Source: Maea johnstoni (taxonomy: Eukaryota; Annelida; Polychaeta; Spionida; Magelonidae). Taken from it: a DNA stretch of 64,000 bases. How positions within the stretch are numbered: position 1 is the first letter of the stretch; every line of letters begins with the position of its first letter. The DNA is taken from the NCBI GenBank assembly GCA_963942565.1, contig OZ012700.1, positions 4,016,195-4,080,194 on the forward strand, given 5' to 3'. Shown in pieces: positions 48,101-60,900 of this stretch. The notes below the pieces were generated by a model, which ran no database searches, was not told the DNA's origin, and worked only from the letters and a program-made list of their open reading frames with translations. The position numbers and the translations under genes were made by a program.

Positions 48101-51100
48101 TCTTTACGAAAGTGGGATGTCCTGCTCAGAGTATCTGTTAGCGGAGATTGTATTCTAAATATGAATGAATGCAGACAAGCACAGAATTGTAAGTGGCATT
48201 TGAGCCATGCTAACTGCAAAGTTCTAAGCCTTGGTCTCAGAACACATACTATACATACACAACTACCCACAGTACTTAGCGACTAATTGGTCTAAGTGCA
48301 CAGGGCTCCACAGTATCAGGCTAACCATGTAGTCAGGCGGGGCAAGTTTGATCCTAGGTCAGATTGTCCCTTATCTTTTTTTTTTTTGATAAAATGGGCA
48401 CGAAAAATGTACAGCTATAACATCAAACCAAAAGTTAAAATGATATATATAAATTTTTATTGTCTCTATCACTCTATGTCATAGTTATACATGCTATTTA
48501 GTTGGCCAGGCAACCTGAGTGCCTGGCGGGACCATCTGATCTTGGGTCCAACTTGCCAGGCCCAACTACATGCCTGGGTTGGCCAAGTACTGTTCAGCTC
48601 TGAATTTTTTATTTCATAGTATTCATCTGTAGTACCTGAACACAATTGGGGGTTGATTTTTCTTCATAGCAATTTCTGTTATGTTTCATATAATTCATAA
48701 TCTAACTCACGACTATGAAGGCATGAGAATCCTCCCATCATCGCTCAAAGACAGTTCTCCATTTCCCCCCTAAATCTGGTTATCTTACTCAAGAAGTAAT
48801 TAAAGGAATATCCCTGTTTCGGTCTGAGCCATATATAGAAATATATCAATAGTAGGATATGGCATGTTGCAGGTTAAAGCCTGCTGGATCCCCATGAGCA
48901 GGTTGGTCTGGTTGTATGACATTGTGCGGCATTGTGGAGGGGCGTCTATGGTGCTTCTGCAACTGAAAGACACCTAGGAACTATTTGTGAAGAGAGGGTT
49001 CAGTGTTTTTATCTGGTCGCAATATGATGCAAGTTGTTGAAAGCAACTTACAGCAACAACCAGGGCCTTCCTTTGCCCAAAGTACTGGAAATGGGGTGCT
49101 GACCTGGTCAAATGTGACTGAGTGATTAGGCTTCTCATCGTTTTGTACATGAGAATGAGATATTATTTAATATCAAAGAGACCTTTCCATGTTGTGAGAT
49201 TGAGGTCTCTCACAATATCATTGGCCATTTTGATATTGGGGTGCCATAAGAGCCAACTTGTATAGCTGCTGTAGGGCAGCTAAGCTTTCAGCTTTATGTG
49301 GATACTATTGTTTTAGCTAAAAAAAAAAGCTTTATGATAATGCGATTCTTTCTATGATTATGTCCTCATAACTGAAAGATACCTACACTTAATTTGAAAT
49401 TATTACCATGAGGAGAGCCTTAGCTGGTTTTGTTGTGCGGTAGGACACACCTGGACACCCAACTATTTTGCTATTAAATTTCTCAATTTAAAGATAAGTT
49501 CTAGAAGCTTTACTGAAGTGTGACTGCTGAGAGATCAGGCATTTTCGCGATATATAAGATAAATGTAAATATTCATTTAGGATTATTCAATTTCCTTGCA
49601 GTCTCCTTAAATGACACCTTAGATTTTGTGATTGCCATTTTTTTGGACACTGGCTCGATTCACAGCAATGGCCTGGTTATTGAGGTGTCTACTATAGTTA
49701 GGCCCTTATATCAACATTATTTTGGAAGCATACTTATACTTTACTCTGTTTACTCTTTGTTTATAGATGAAGGTAAGGAAAAGTTGAACACATGCATGTT
49801 TCTGCTTTGCTACACAATTTATTTGCTTCAGCCAGTTTATATTTGAACTAAAACAACGTTTTGTGTGGGGGGGGGGGGGATTTCTCAGATAACCCTAATT
49901 ACATTCATGACAGTCAGTTGGTTGCTCCCTGCCTGATCACTCCACACCGCCCTGTGGCTGTCTGGCAACATACATTTGAGGAGTACTACCTAGTAAGTGG
50001 TCTTGGGTGGGGGATGTTAGAATTTGTAGTGTGGCGTTTGGTAATTTCATTGGTATTTTGTAATCTTGAGTAAAAAACAGTATTTTCCATGTCACTTTTT
50101 ATTGGCCAATAATCATTCTTGCCTTTATGATAAAAAAAAATCCCTCCACGTTATAGACGCATCTGTCCGATACCTTCGACAGCATAGAGAATTCTCCTTA
50201 TTTTGGTCTTGTATATCTTCCATGAGTTCATTGTGTTCTGTCCTTTTATGGAACAGAAGTGTGCTCACATGTCTGCCTTCCAGTGTTCTCCCTTATTGTG
50301 TGGGTCATTCCATGTTGCATGGTGTTGATTTTCTGCTGTGGTTATTTGACCGCCTTATTGCAGTCTGCTGTGTTTGATAGCGAGTGGTTGAATTGCTGAA
50401 TGGGCACCTTTTCATCCGGCAACAGGGTTCAACTTTCCCATGGGCTCAGGGGCATATGCTCCTAGATTTTGCTGTGGGCCCCTAGATTTTTGGGGCTAGG
50501 GGCCCAAAATAGTGTGTAAAATAACCAGAAATAGTGTTTTTGACCACTTATTTTTTATCAAAAGACCGTTTCAGGCCCCTAGCCTGAAAACTAAGTGTCA
50601 GACCCTGGGCAATCGTAACCTCAACATATTCATGTCTGTTCTGTTAGTAACACTCCAAACCGATGGTCTCTTTTGATGATACCTTGCATATGAGAGCAAT
50701 ATCCAGAAAATATTTGACTGGAAATTAAATGAGAAATATTCATCACAAACTGACCAACAATTCTCCTTTCAAAAGTTTTGTAGCTCCTGACAATACTCTA
50801 GGAGGCCCCCAGGCATGAGTTGTTTTAATTAACCAAAATGCTTTTATTTTGTAAAATGAAGATATACCAGACATGTACCTTGCTGTCTTGGGCTGGATAT
50901 CATTTGGCAATGGTTAGATGGGGTTTTAAAAAAAGGAAAGTAAATATTATGCTGGTGATAATTTGCCCCTTTCTCTCAATGCTATTGTATTTCGTATAAG
51001 TCAGTTTATATGAGCATATTGCTCAAAGTGCAACTGCTAAACTTTGCAGTGTGATACGTTTCAAGCTTCTTTTCTGCATTGAAATTAAGTAAATGCATAA

Positions 51101-54100
51101 AAAAGAGTCTTCACAAGTATCTATGGTACATTCCAGAGTAGTCTAGTTCAAAGCTCTTATTGGTAACAAAACCAAAAACATTTTTTTTGTTTGCAATTAA
51201 CCAATCTTCACTGGTTAGTAATGATCCTTTGCCGGTTACAAATTTCTGGCCCTGGCCTATATTATTCTAGCTGCAATATGACTTGAAAGTGATACGCAAG
51301 AATTTCCATGTGTAACCCAAACTACTCCTTTCAGTCTAGGAGGGTTATTACTTAAATAGACACATTTTGCTTTGCATCGTGTTAAACCTCAAGCCAAGAA
51401 CATGTGAGTTTTTTTGCTTTGAAGGCTTTCCAGCTAACACATTGAGTTGGTTTTCTCTATTGTTTCTATTGGATATTATTGCCTGCTCAGGTTTGAAAAT
51501 AATATTTTTCCGGGGCCCACAGAGTTATAGGGGCCAAACATTCATCAAGAACCGTACCGCACCATAAGAAACAGCTGTTCCATCCATATTGTACACAAGA
51601 ATAACATGGAGGATTTTGGTAATATTTACCAAGAAGAAAAATAAGCATGGATGTTTTGTGGTCCCTATTTTTCCTAGGTTAGAAAGCCATCCGTACTGGT
51701 AGGATAGTATATCGATATTTGACTCAGTTCTATACCCAGAGATATGTTGAGACATCATCTCTGCTATACTTCATGGGTGCCTGACAAAAGAGGTCTCTTC
51801 TGAATGCAAATAAAAGTCCATTTGACTGCTATCAAAAAGGCTAAAGCTTGAGATTGGATCAATATTGTCAGCTCTTCATGTACATGAATGCAATGAATTA
51901 AACTGGTTTAAATGCCTCTTTTTTATCAGCAGTTTCAATAAGCCATAGAATATTATCCTTTTTAAAATGGAATATTGATGAAATCTTGTTTCTGAGAAGC
52001 AAGAGTAAAGTTGTAAAGGATTTAGTGGTTAGGAAATTGTGGAGGTAGTGGGCTTGAGTTTGTTTGGGTTTTTGCCTTCTTGAGATAAATCGTCAGCTTA
52101 CTTTCACTTGCTCCAAGAATTTCAATAAGTAGAAAATCTTTCTGGTCGTTTATTCTGGAGACTATTTATGATTAAATATAGTACTTGAAGATGAGATTTA
52201 CTCTTTCAAAATAATGTTGCATGTAATTTGGAAGATAAGTTTATAAAAACATATACTCGTAAATGGAATAGGGATATGTACTGTCACTCGATAGGCTCGA
52301 TACAGTACCAATTACCGGTTTAGAATGGGTTGAATTTTTATATCGAAAAAGTTAGGTATCTTATCACATCGTTTAAGATATACAGGGATGAAATATATAT
52401 AGAATGGCGTAATTTCCATCTGGATGTCTTTGTGGAAGAAAGTTGTGTTGAACTAAAAAAAAAGGTCTGTGTGAGGCAGGCAGTATCGTTAAAAATTTGT
52501 TTAGGTATCATACCGACGTGCAATTATCAATATAAAGTGGAGTAGATGACAATTGTGGGATAATAAATTCCCTATTCCCACACCTTTTTTGTCAGACTGA
52601 CAAAAAAAACATGAACATTTTTTGCATAGTAACAGAAATCTTAGGTCCACAATGTGGCATGCTTCTTAAATGCAGCTGATCAGTGTATGGCCTTTTAGCG
52701 ATCAAGCTCTGAAGTTCTTGATCAAAAATACCAGTTAGATAGGGCAGATAATAGGGAAATCTGAAAATCAAAATAAAACTGAATAGCCCCATACTTAGGC
52801 ATACATAAGATGTATAGTTAAGCACAAAATCAGTGCAGCATTATTTCTTGCATGCAAACTTGCAACAAATGCAATACAATTGTGATGACTCTGGGATCAA
52901 ACCTATACCTGAAATATTTTTCTTGAAATTGCTTAATGAGTAAGTTAGTTTATATACAAAAATAAGTACTCAAAAGCAATGCTTTAATTATGTATTCCTT
53001 ATTCCTCAGCATTTAGCAAATATTTCCTTGACATTTATTCTATGGAAATTGGAGTGACAAACATTTTAATGATTTGAATTTTTTGACTGGTTACATGTTT
53101 TTAAATTTTTCTCACATCAATTAGTTTTGATCCTTATATTTTAATTTATTTTGCAGCAGGCGAGAAGGAAAGTTCACAGAAGGCTTACCAAGAAGCATTC
53201 GACGTAGCCAAAGAGAAGATGCAGCCCACACATCCCATCCGCCTTGGTCTGGCACTTAACTTTTCAGTATTCTACTATGAAATTCTTAATGCCCCTGACC
53301 GTGCATGTCATCTAGCTAAGCAGGTAGGTCTTCACCCACCACTCAATGCCGGATTGATTTTTAACCAAAGATACTTTGCCATGTTGGACTAAGTTATACT
53401 AATCTTCGCCAGCCTGTCAATAATTGGAAATTGACCAGAAAAACATTTAAATCTTCTTAATTGGACCATATTGATATTTACAGGCACGGGCACCAACATA
53501 AGTTTCAGAACTTACTGACCTGAGTTTTACTTGCCTGACATAATTTGTGGCTTGCTGGAAATAAATCATAGGTTTATAGCATATGCTAGAATGCCATTTA
53601 ATGATTTTAAAACCAATTTCCTTTTACTTCGTTGCATGCATTGTTTGTATATTTCTGGGTATTTGGTGCAATGTTTTACATTGAAAATGGGTATTGTTCT
53701 GAAAATCTTTGTAATCGCCTGGAAGCATATCTTTCCTAAATGTCCCTGTGTGGGCCCTTCACTGTCCCAGATAAATTAACCATAAACTTTTACTTACACT
53801 GGCCAAAATAGGTTATTCAAATGATCACTCAATAAAATAGTCATATTTTGAATGAAGGAAAACTGTTTACCCAAATTAAACTAAAAGCGTCTCTACAGAT
53901 ATTTTTTGAGTTCATATTTGCTGATTTATGAATCCTAACTTGTTGATTTCAGGCTTTCGATGATGCAATAGCTGAACTGGACACATTGAACGAAGACTCG
54001 TACAAAGACAGTACATTGATCATGCAGCTGCTCAGAGATAACTTAACGGTGAGTTTGCATGTGCAACAAAAGATGATTGTTTGCTATGCCTTATGAAATG

Positions 54101-54903
54101 TGGAGTAGCCAATGTTACAGTCAGCCATTTGATAACTAGCACTTGAGAGACAATTAACTTATGTTGAGTTCGCATGTGAAACAAAATGTGCTTGCTGAAG
54201 TTATCTATGAAAAGTGGAGAAAGTGATTATAACGACAATCAATTGAAAACTGGTGCTATTTAGTTTGAAAAATAAAAGGTTTGTTTTTGAATAGGTGGGT
54301 TTACTAATAAGATGTTGTAATCTTCTAAATCTTTCACTCGATTGTTAGTATCAAGTACCTATTACTTAGTAGTCAACGGTAGTATGAATAACAATCCAGT
54401 TCTAAGACAAGTTACGGTTTAAAGCAAATTGTATTTTTACAGAGACCACAGTACTCATGTGTGATTCGGAAAGGAGGATCTAATGAATGGGCAGTTTCAT
54501 GAAAAATACCTTTCTTAAAAAAAACAAAAAAACATGAAGATTTTTTTCAATGAGGCCTAAAAAAAGTTGTTTGTTTCTTGTAACCCTACCCTAACAAGTT
54601 TTTATTCAAAAAAATCCCTACCCTAAAGTTTTTTCCGCCCTCACGACTCCCAATCAACGTAAAACATGCATAAAACACACATTTTTGACCAAAAAATAAT
54701 GCAAAAATTTTTTTTTATACCGACCTACCTACCTACCTTATTTTTTTTACCGGACCGTTACAGGAAACAAACATATTTTTCTTGGCCTGATGCCAGCAAA
54801 ATGCTGATTTTCCTTCTATTTAATGTTTTTCTCTGTTGTTTTGTAGTTGTGGACCTCTGATGCTCAAGCGGAGGATGATGATGGATCTCATGATCAAAAC
54901 TAG
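42192..54903 (+). CDS. YWHAZ: 14-3-3 protein, zeta/beta type
   Basis: Cytosolic dimeric adaptor that binds phosphoserine/phosphothreonine motifs in client proteins. Coding exons: 42192-42488, 46157-46277, 53157-53323, 53953-54048 and 54847-54903, giving 245 aa, the same length as human zeta. It starts [20 protein letters not shown] and contains [75 protein letters not shown] and [16 protein letters not shown], with an acidic tail ending DDDGSHDQN. The phosphate-binding residues are present: Lys50, Arg57, Arg128 and Tyr129 (49, 56, 127 and 128 in human zeta). The epsilon type is excluded by the QKTEGAE segment. Exon 3 has a tandem cagcag acceptor. Introns: 3668, 6879, 629 and 798 bp. The ATG context is cgccatcATGa. 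Confidence 0.97.
42489..44038. other. First part of 14-3-3 coding intron 1
   Basis: Unique AT-rich intron sequence without recognisable repeats or alternative exons. Confidence 0.45.
44039..44342. mobile_element. CAGGGNCTTAGCC MITE in 14-3-3 intron 1
   Basis: It starts cagggacttagccaggattt and gggtgtcc; it ends gacacccagacgccctgctg and ggctaagac. First of four adjacent elements. Confidence 0.75.
44653..44821 (+). mobile_element. CAGGGTTCGAC MITE, copy 4
   Basis: Left end cagggttcaac; the right end aagtgtcgcac abuts the next element directly, so one probably inserted at the edge of the other. Confidence 0.72.
44822..45360. mobile_element. CAGGGTCTAAGCC MITE
   Basis: Ends cagggtctaagccagg and cctggctaagccactg are inverted repeats; 539 bp, non-coding. 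The ctgtccaaaagacagg palindrome near its right end also occurs at 16310. Confidence 0.75.
45440..46034. mobile_element. CAGGGC/GGACACCC MITE, complete
   Basis: The left agtctaggccagcagggcat and right atgccctgctggctgagacc mirror each other; 595 bp. It ends ~120 bp before 14-3-3 exon 2. Confidence 0.78.
46278..50422. other. 14-3-3 intron 2, first part
   Basis: Mostly unique. 48290-48360 resembles a tRNA-derived SINE head (ggcaagtttgatccta); 48860-48918 is the tail of the SINE-B family; 49425-49470 is a ggacaccc-family scrap. A 108-codon frame (49520-49846) has no motif. No alternative 14-3-3 exon was found. Confidence 0.4.
48860..48918 (+). mobile_element. SINE-B tail fragment
   Basis: ctggatccccatgagcagg followed by ttggtctggttgtatga matches the reverse of 60617-60655 and 2597-2635. 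Confidence 0.6.
50423..50607 (+). mobile_element. CAGGGTTCGAC MITE, copy 5, with 5-bp target duplication
   Basis: Both ends intact, flanked by GGCAA on each side (50418-50422 and 50608-50612). This fixes the element limits and suggests a hAT group with 5-bp targets, like the element at 14394. Confidence 0.85.
50613..53150. other. 14-3-3 intron 2, second part
   Basis: No repeat, exon or RNA recognised. AT-rich with scattered short frames. Confidence 0.45.
53151..53159 (+). promoter_or_regulatory. YWHAZ: NAGNAG tandem splice acceptor of 14-3-3 exon 3
   Basis: The intron ends ttttgcagcag. Using the first AG gives NEPGEKES and the normal 14-residue spacing between VA and AYQEAF; using the second gives NEREKES, one residue shorter. 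Both keep the frame. The site falls in the loop before helix 6, where family members vary. Confidence 0.7.
54551..54792. mobile_element. MITE with AGGCC/TTGTTTGTTTC ends in 14-3-3 intron 4
   Basis: Left aggcctaaaaaaagttg and tttgtttcttgtaac mirror right gttacaggaaacaaac and ttcttggcct. 242 bp; contains ccctaccct and an acctacctacct run. Confidence 0.7.
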
Positions 54904-57240
54904 ATCCAAGCTGCCATACCACTACACTGATGATCATCCAATCATTCTTTCTATGATAAATATCCTATGCCGGTTTACAGCTCAATTTTGTAAGGGCAGT
55001 CTTGCACTTTGTTGAGCCATCATTCTTATTCCATGGGTCACGACAGTCAGTTGCATTGCACCAAGTGATAGTCGGTCGGCCTTTTTTTCTTCCTTTTTTT
55101 TAACATGTGGAAAAGAATATCCACAGAGTCAATATGTGTAAACAGTGTTAGGTCCTATTTAAGAAAAAAATAGTGAAACAGTCATTTTTTTCTATAATAA
55201 ACGAGTGATTGTGTTATAAAAGAAAAAAAAAGATGTTGAGTTCCAGCGGACATAAGGAAAACATCACTTTTATCTGCTTCCTTAATCTTACATCCTGTGT
55301 TAACTGCTATGTTTTGTTTTGTATCAAGATCTATCATATGTAATAGTCCAAGTTGGGCACTAGGTAGTTAGCAATGAAGAACAAAAATACTAGATAAATA
55401 ATCCTGTGCAGGGCGCTACAAGCTTCAGTGAGGTCTTTGCTGTAGTGGTGGTCTGCGTATCTAGTGCATCGTCATGGAGACAGTAGAGCCACCTCAACAC
55501 TCAAGACGTCGCCGATGACGACGGCTGAGTGTGGCGTACAGTAGGAACAACATGGTGTTGTAATACCTTACCCCATAGTAGCTCCATTGAGATGCTCTCT
55601 CTCGCTCTCAGATGGAGGCTGTTAGTGCTAAGAGTGGTATATAATAATGTACACTTTAAAATCTTGCTCAGCCACACATATTAATGATGATAATAATGAT
55701 AATGATATGTTATTCCACTGGGTGGTGCGATGTACTGGTGCAATACTGGTCTAGCCCGGTCCAAGATGTTCCCGGCTTTTGTGTAGTGTTGTTAATGTCA
55801 ATTTCTGAGACACACATTCAGATATCATATGTTTACCCGTCGCTATCTATTGTCAGGACAAATATTGACAAACACACATTTTAAAGTCTAGTTTGATCCC
55901 ATCCTTGTCAAGTTTTATCTGTACTGGTTTAAATTTCTGATGTGTGGTAGTGGGTTTTTCAACCACAATAATTATATTAAGTGGTAGGTGCTAAGCTTAC
56001 CATGTGTATGATCTGTAGTGTTTGTATGTAAGGGTCCATACCGGAGTACAGCCGTTCCTCTTCATCGTATCATGTGTATAGTGTCCATCTAAATAGGCTG
56101 TGTTGGAGGCATGTTAAACCAAATGTGTTCCCTATGAACTAAGTAGCTGAAGTTTCATGATGTCAATTGTTTAATCAACTGTACCCTTTCCACCACCAAC
56201 CGTAACGAGAGAAACTGGCGGACGACGATGCTGTAATTGGGGATATGCACTTGTATATCACAAAGGAGCAGGGACCTTTGGTTTAGGGGCATTGGTTTGC
56301 CGAACTAAGTACATACTAAAATCTGTTGTGTATGTATCATTTGCAACAAGTGCCTGCCTAAAAGGGCAGCTCCTTCGTAGGCTCTTGACCTCCTCGGTAT
56401 TCTTGGTATAGATGGCGCCTGGGTGGTGTACCCGTACGGCCGGCCGCAACGACAGAACTAATATCGCCTGCTATGGGTTACCACTGGATTCTTATATACT
56501 AACCAGGCTGGGTCATAATTTCTTTCTTGGCATGGGTCTGCCCATCTCCAAATTTGGTCATGTGTTCCCTATTTGGTGATGATGTCCTTATTTGGCCTGA
56601 CAGGTGGGTTTCTATTCATGAGTAGTATATGTAGTGTTGTCTTGCTTCCATGATTGCTGTAGGAGTTTGATCACTAAAAGCGCATATCCAACCAAGTACT
56701 ATAATAAATGTCTGTTTCCTTTTCAATTAATGCATGCTTGTTTTATAATTTGCCATGTTAACAAGATGAAGTAGGATATTAAAAGGAATACTTCCATGTA
56801 CTTGAGATCTTTGTTCTCTCCCTTGTAGAAGCCCAAGCAGAATGAACCATGATTCTCCCCTTCCTTGCTCTTCCGACAGTCAGAACCACCGGGAACTTAG
56901 TTGTGTATTAAGAAACCAGGAAGAGAGCATGTGCATTGCAACATTTGACTTACTGGAGTTTGAAATTAAAACTTTCAGGTTTTGAATTAAACCACTGCTG
57001 TCTGGTTACTTAAGGGTACTCGTACAACGAACAAAGCAGGAGATAGAACACACCTCAACAACTTAGCATGGTGCTATTCAAATCCTTCAGAAACGTGTTT
57101 ATTTAGTCGGAATTCTTCAAATTGAAAGTTATGAATTGACTCACATTTCTTGGATAATACGTTGTAAGAAATATGATTTTCAGCTGCCTCTGTTCCCTTC
57201 AAATGGAAAAAAAGATGCACTTTAATTTGATAATAAAATG
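54904..57240 (+). other. YWHAZ: 14-3-3 3' UTR (end not fixed)
   Basis: This sequence follows the stop codon and has no recognisable gene. AATAAA signals occur at 55196-55201, 56703-56708 and 57232-57237, so short and long 3' UTRs are both possible. Vertebrate YWHAZ also uses multiple polyadenylation sites. Mostly unique sequence, unlike the introns. Confidence 0.5.
55497..55532 (+). other. Hairpin in the 14-3-3 3' UTR
   Basis: ACACTCA at 55497-55503 pairs with TGAGTGT at 55526-55532, enclosing an inner GTCG...CGAC stem around ccgatga. It is a compact GC-rich stem-loop within an otherwise AT-rich UTR. Confidence 0.45.
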
Positions 57241-59814
57241 GAGATATCCCTTTCCGGACACATTTTAGAATTAAGGGATCTGATTGATTTACACAAAATT
57301 GAAATTGAAGGGGCCGCCAAGGTTGATAACATCTGCCTTACTCAAGAAAAATATATTGTGCACTTTGTTCTATCAGGTTTCTAGTCCCTCAAATAGTTGT
57401 TGTCACCAGATGTTTTCCTTAACATTTTTCACAAACTAGGTGTGAAACATTAAACAAATGAATCATGGTTCTTCCCTCCCTATGCAGTCCCCAACTAAAA
57501 ACCTGAAAAAAACGGAAAAACAAATTTCTTGGAAGTAAATACACCAATGAAGATGTCTTTGTCTAGAGTAATTATTTATTTATTCATTTCTGGTCAAGAG
57601 TTTATATCAAATATTGCCCAATTTGTATTTAGGGATATTGAAATTAACGGAAAATGACAGGTTTTCCAAAGACCTAACACTTTGCCTCGATATTTAGAAA
57701 GATGTCTTTCATAAGTAGCAGTAAGGCACAAAGCGGTCTCAAAATCCCCCCCAAAAGTGGACATTTTCTTAACAGTGGTCCTTAGAGGCAAATAAGCAAG
57801 ATCAGGAGGTGCTCTAGTAGACTTGAATTTGTCAAAACCAGGTTATCCTAAAAAATAAAAGCTCTTCTTGGGAAGACCACTTATTTATAGTTCTTATGAA
57901 TTTTCCCATGCCGGAGTAGATTCCTTACTTTTATTCCACAATAGCTAGGGATTAATTTCTTTGACTCGAATTTTTCTCTACCCTGTTTTCATTAGACAGT
58001 TCATCCTATACAATATAAATTGGCTTTAAAGGTCTTCATTAAGCATAGCATAAGTACCCTTTCAGCAGGGTGTATGGTTTTTGGGGTAAAAACACAAAAA
58101 AGGGAAGGGTGTGATTTTATTTTCTAATTGGGGTATTTTTTCATATTTTCCATGTCAAATTGTACAACCATTTTTGTTGAAAATGAGGAAAATAAGTATT
58201 GTTCAAATTGTAGATTCTAAATCTTACTGACCAAGCCAAAATTCAAAAAATGTTGGCATCTGGCAAACTGAAATACTCATTCTACAACTGTTTCAAATTT
58301 GAAACAAATCCTTTCACATTTGGGATTGCATGTTTGATTCCGTACACATACAATTTAGCGAAAAAGGGTCAAACACTAAACTTTTTGTGTGCAATCCTAT
58401 GGGAGCCTCTGTAAAAGTGATCGGCTGATAGCATAGATAGTCGCAGTTGAACTGATTACAAGGAAAAGGGTCTTGATTTTAACATCATAAGTAAATATCC
58501 TGAAATGACCCTTGTCACAAATTAACACCATAAGCCATCTCATCGTTCTATTTCATTAATTCTTCATTATCTATAGCCGATAAGTTTGAGTTGAGAGATT
58601 GAATGATGAGGAAAAAAAGGAGCTTGACTTGAACACCATTATTGACTCCCAATAGTTGACAGCTTATGTGTGACAGGACTATGACGAAAAGATGTCTCAT
58701 GCAGTGTTAATACAGGTATCATGCGGTATCTATGCAGGTTCAATCTACAAAAACATCATTTAAGTCCCTGACACATCATAAGCACCAAAAATATTCTAAT
58801 ATCAAAAATAGTATGGTACAACAGTGACTAATATCACACTCCAAATGTGCAATGACTGGCGTGAGTAATGTAATGTCTTATTACTGCAAAAGTATAATTA
58901 ATATACAAATAAGTATCAATAGTAATACACACTAAGTCTTCTCCATATATCCAGACAATAGGAACACTACAGGTATACAGAATGTCTAACTCAAAAGTAG
59001 CTTCAGAACTCCTACTACACAAAGTCATCATGTAGGCTGTAATACTTACTGAAACCTTTATGTATTACAATCCAACTGAATTATCTGAAATACTTACGAC
59101 TTTAGCTCCTGACCTCCAAACTCAAAAACTTTCCAAACTATCAATGTCAACAAGTAAGTAGCTCTCATGTCTCCCCTAACAACCAAAATGCTGGTTCCCT
59201 GAGAGCAGCAGTCATTGTGATACATATAAACAGACCTGCCACCTATTGGTCAACACACAAACTAGAACCGATTGACCTGCATGCACGGATTTCAATAAAG
59301 TCATTGACTGACATGCATGAACGAATTTCGATAGTAACCACGGCTGTCCGCTATATTATCAATTCCTGAAGTTTTGAAGCCTAAGCCCAACCTTATCACC
59401 TGCAATGCTTTGCACCGAAACCAAATTGGTTATGGTTAAGATGAGAATTGAGCGTTGTTACTTGTTAGGCTACAATAATAAGTAAGTATAGCAATGTCCA
59501 TCGAAATAATAATTAAGATGAATTATACACCTAAAATCACAAGATATAAACTTGCTTTGTGTAAAAAGTTTTATTTTCAAGGAAGTAGTACTTGCCACAA
59601 GTTCCATGTTTTTATTGGTCTGGTCTAATTTGGGTTCAATGAAAAGCTGCAAAAAAATCCATATCTCTCTAACTTTAAAATGTCAACCTTTCATTTCATG
59701 ACATAGTTAATTAACAAGCAATATTTTCACTTCTTGTCCACCAAACCAAACTATTTAATACAATTAAGAGTCGGTTATATTTTACTCATGTTAGAATGGT
59801 TGGCGGGGGGATAT
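57241..59814. other. Unannotated sequence downstream of 14-3-3
   Basis: No gene or repeat family recognised. Sparse and AT-rich. Confidence 0.4.
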
Positions 59815-59994
59815 GGCCCATACAAAATGATGCAAAAAACTAAGATAGACTGAAATCTTACTACATGGGTACACATGAAAGAGTACTCGGCGAGAGCTGT
59901 CCAATGAATACCAACATGACGGACTAGATGGTTTTCAAAAATCTTTGCATCCTTGTTCTTTGGCCGAAAGTAGCCTTAGCATTGGTAGGGTTAA
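59815..59994 (-). mobile_element. TTAA-flanked MITE, copy M
   Basis: Reversed; outer TTAA intact at 59991-59994, inner end eroded. It carries catccttgttctttggccg and cattggtagggttaa. Confidence 0.8.
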
Positions 59995-60616
59995 TTAAAT
60001 TTGAAATTTCAGCCTTTACTTTCAAAATCAAAGAAATGGGTAAATTCAAGTATAAGTTTCATAAGTTCAGGACGGTCTGAATTTCATTAATTGATAGTTA
60101 TTTTTATCCAGAGTCTAATGCATCCACAGACAGCTCTTCGCAAATGCAATTTTATTGCAGCACACATCCAATAGATAAAAATAGCATTCCCTATCCCCAC
60201 CAGTTGGGAATGAGAAATATCGTGTGGAAGCACCTTAATAAAAAACAGACAATTATATACATGTCTGACAATTTGCCATTACTTTAATTAAGAAATATGT
60301 TTGAGAATATACCACCTCAAACCATACAGTCACTTAACCACCGCAGAGCATTCCATTATTATTAGCCTTGTTTTTTATTAGAGACACTTTGTATAGGTCT
60401 TTAGTGAGTCCTTCAAAAATGTTAGATTGGATCTGCAGTGCTTAGTCCGACAACAGAGAGGAGAACGTATGGTTTCTAGGTTGCTTACTACATCATGTAC
60501 AGCTTAGATCAGAATGAAACGTTACTGAGACGAAATTCCCATGACGTCACAAACAGAGTTCCAGGGATCTTCCAGTAGCAGAGGCACCAGAGAAAGCACT
60601 CCACAGTGCCGCACAT

Positions 60617-60728
60617 GTGTATAGCAACCAAGCCAACCTGCTAATAGGATCCAGCGTGACCTCAAGACTCGGACCTATGACCTCAAGTTTGGGAGCGAAG
60701 CGTCCTAACCACAAAGCCAGATCCAGAT
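60617..60728 (-). mobile_element. tRNA-derived SINE-B, best copy
   Basis: On the minus strand: A-box-like tggctttgtggttagga, B-box-like ataggtccgagtc, then ctggatcctattagcagg and ttggcttggttgc. Flanking repeats not clear. Confidence 0.7.
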
Positions 60729-60900
60729 TACCTGACAAATTGGAAAACAACTCATCAAATAGAGAAATATTTATAGACTTTTTTGGTTTTATCCTCAGGG
60801 CGATTTTGCCACAATTCTGACCTGAGTTGGCGGCTGAATAGTATAGTAAAGCCTTTTTGACTGTTGCGGAGGGCGATAAGATATTTGTTATATAATTAAC

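Noticed and set aside
49520-49846. 108-codon frame in 14-3-3 intron 2 as an alternative exon
   Set aside because: Hydrophobic low-complexity peptide unrelated to 14-3-3; no acceptor at its start.
50301-50330. gggtcattccatg as a second end of the 4-kb transposon
   Set aside because: Only about the first ten bases match the end at 32445; what follows diverges.
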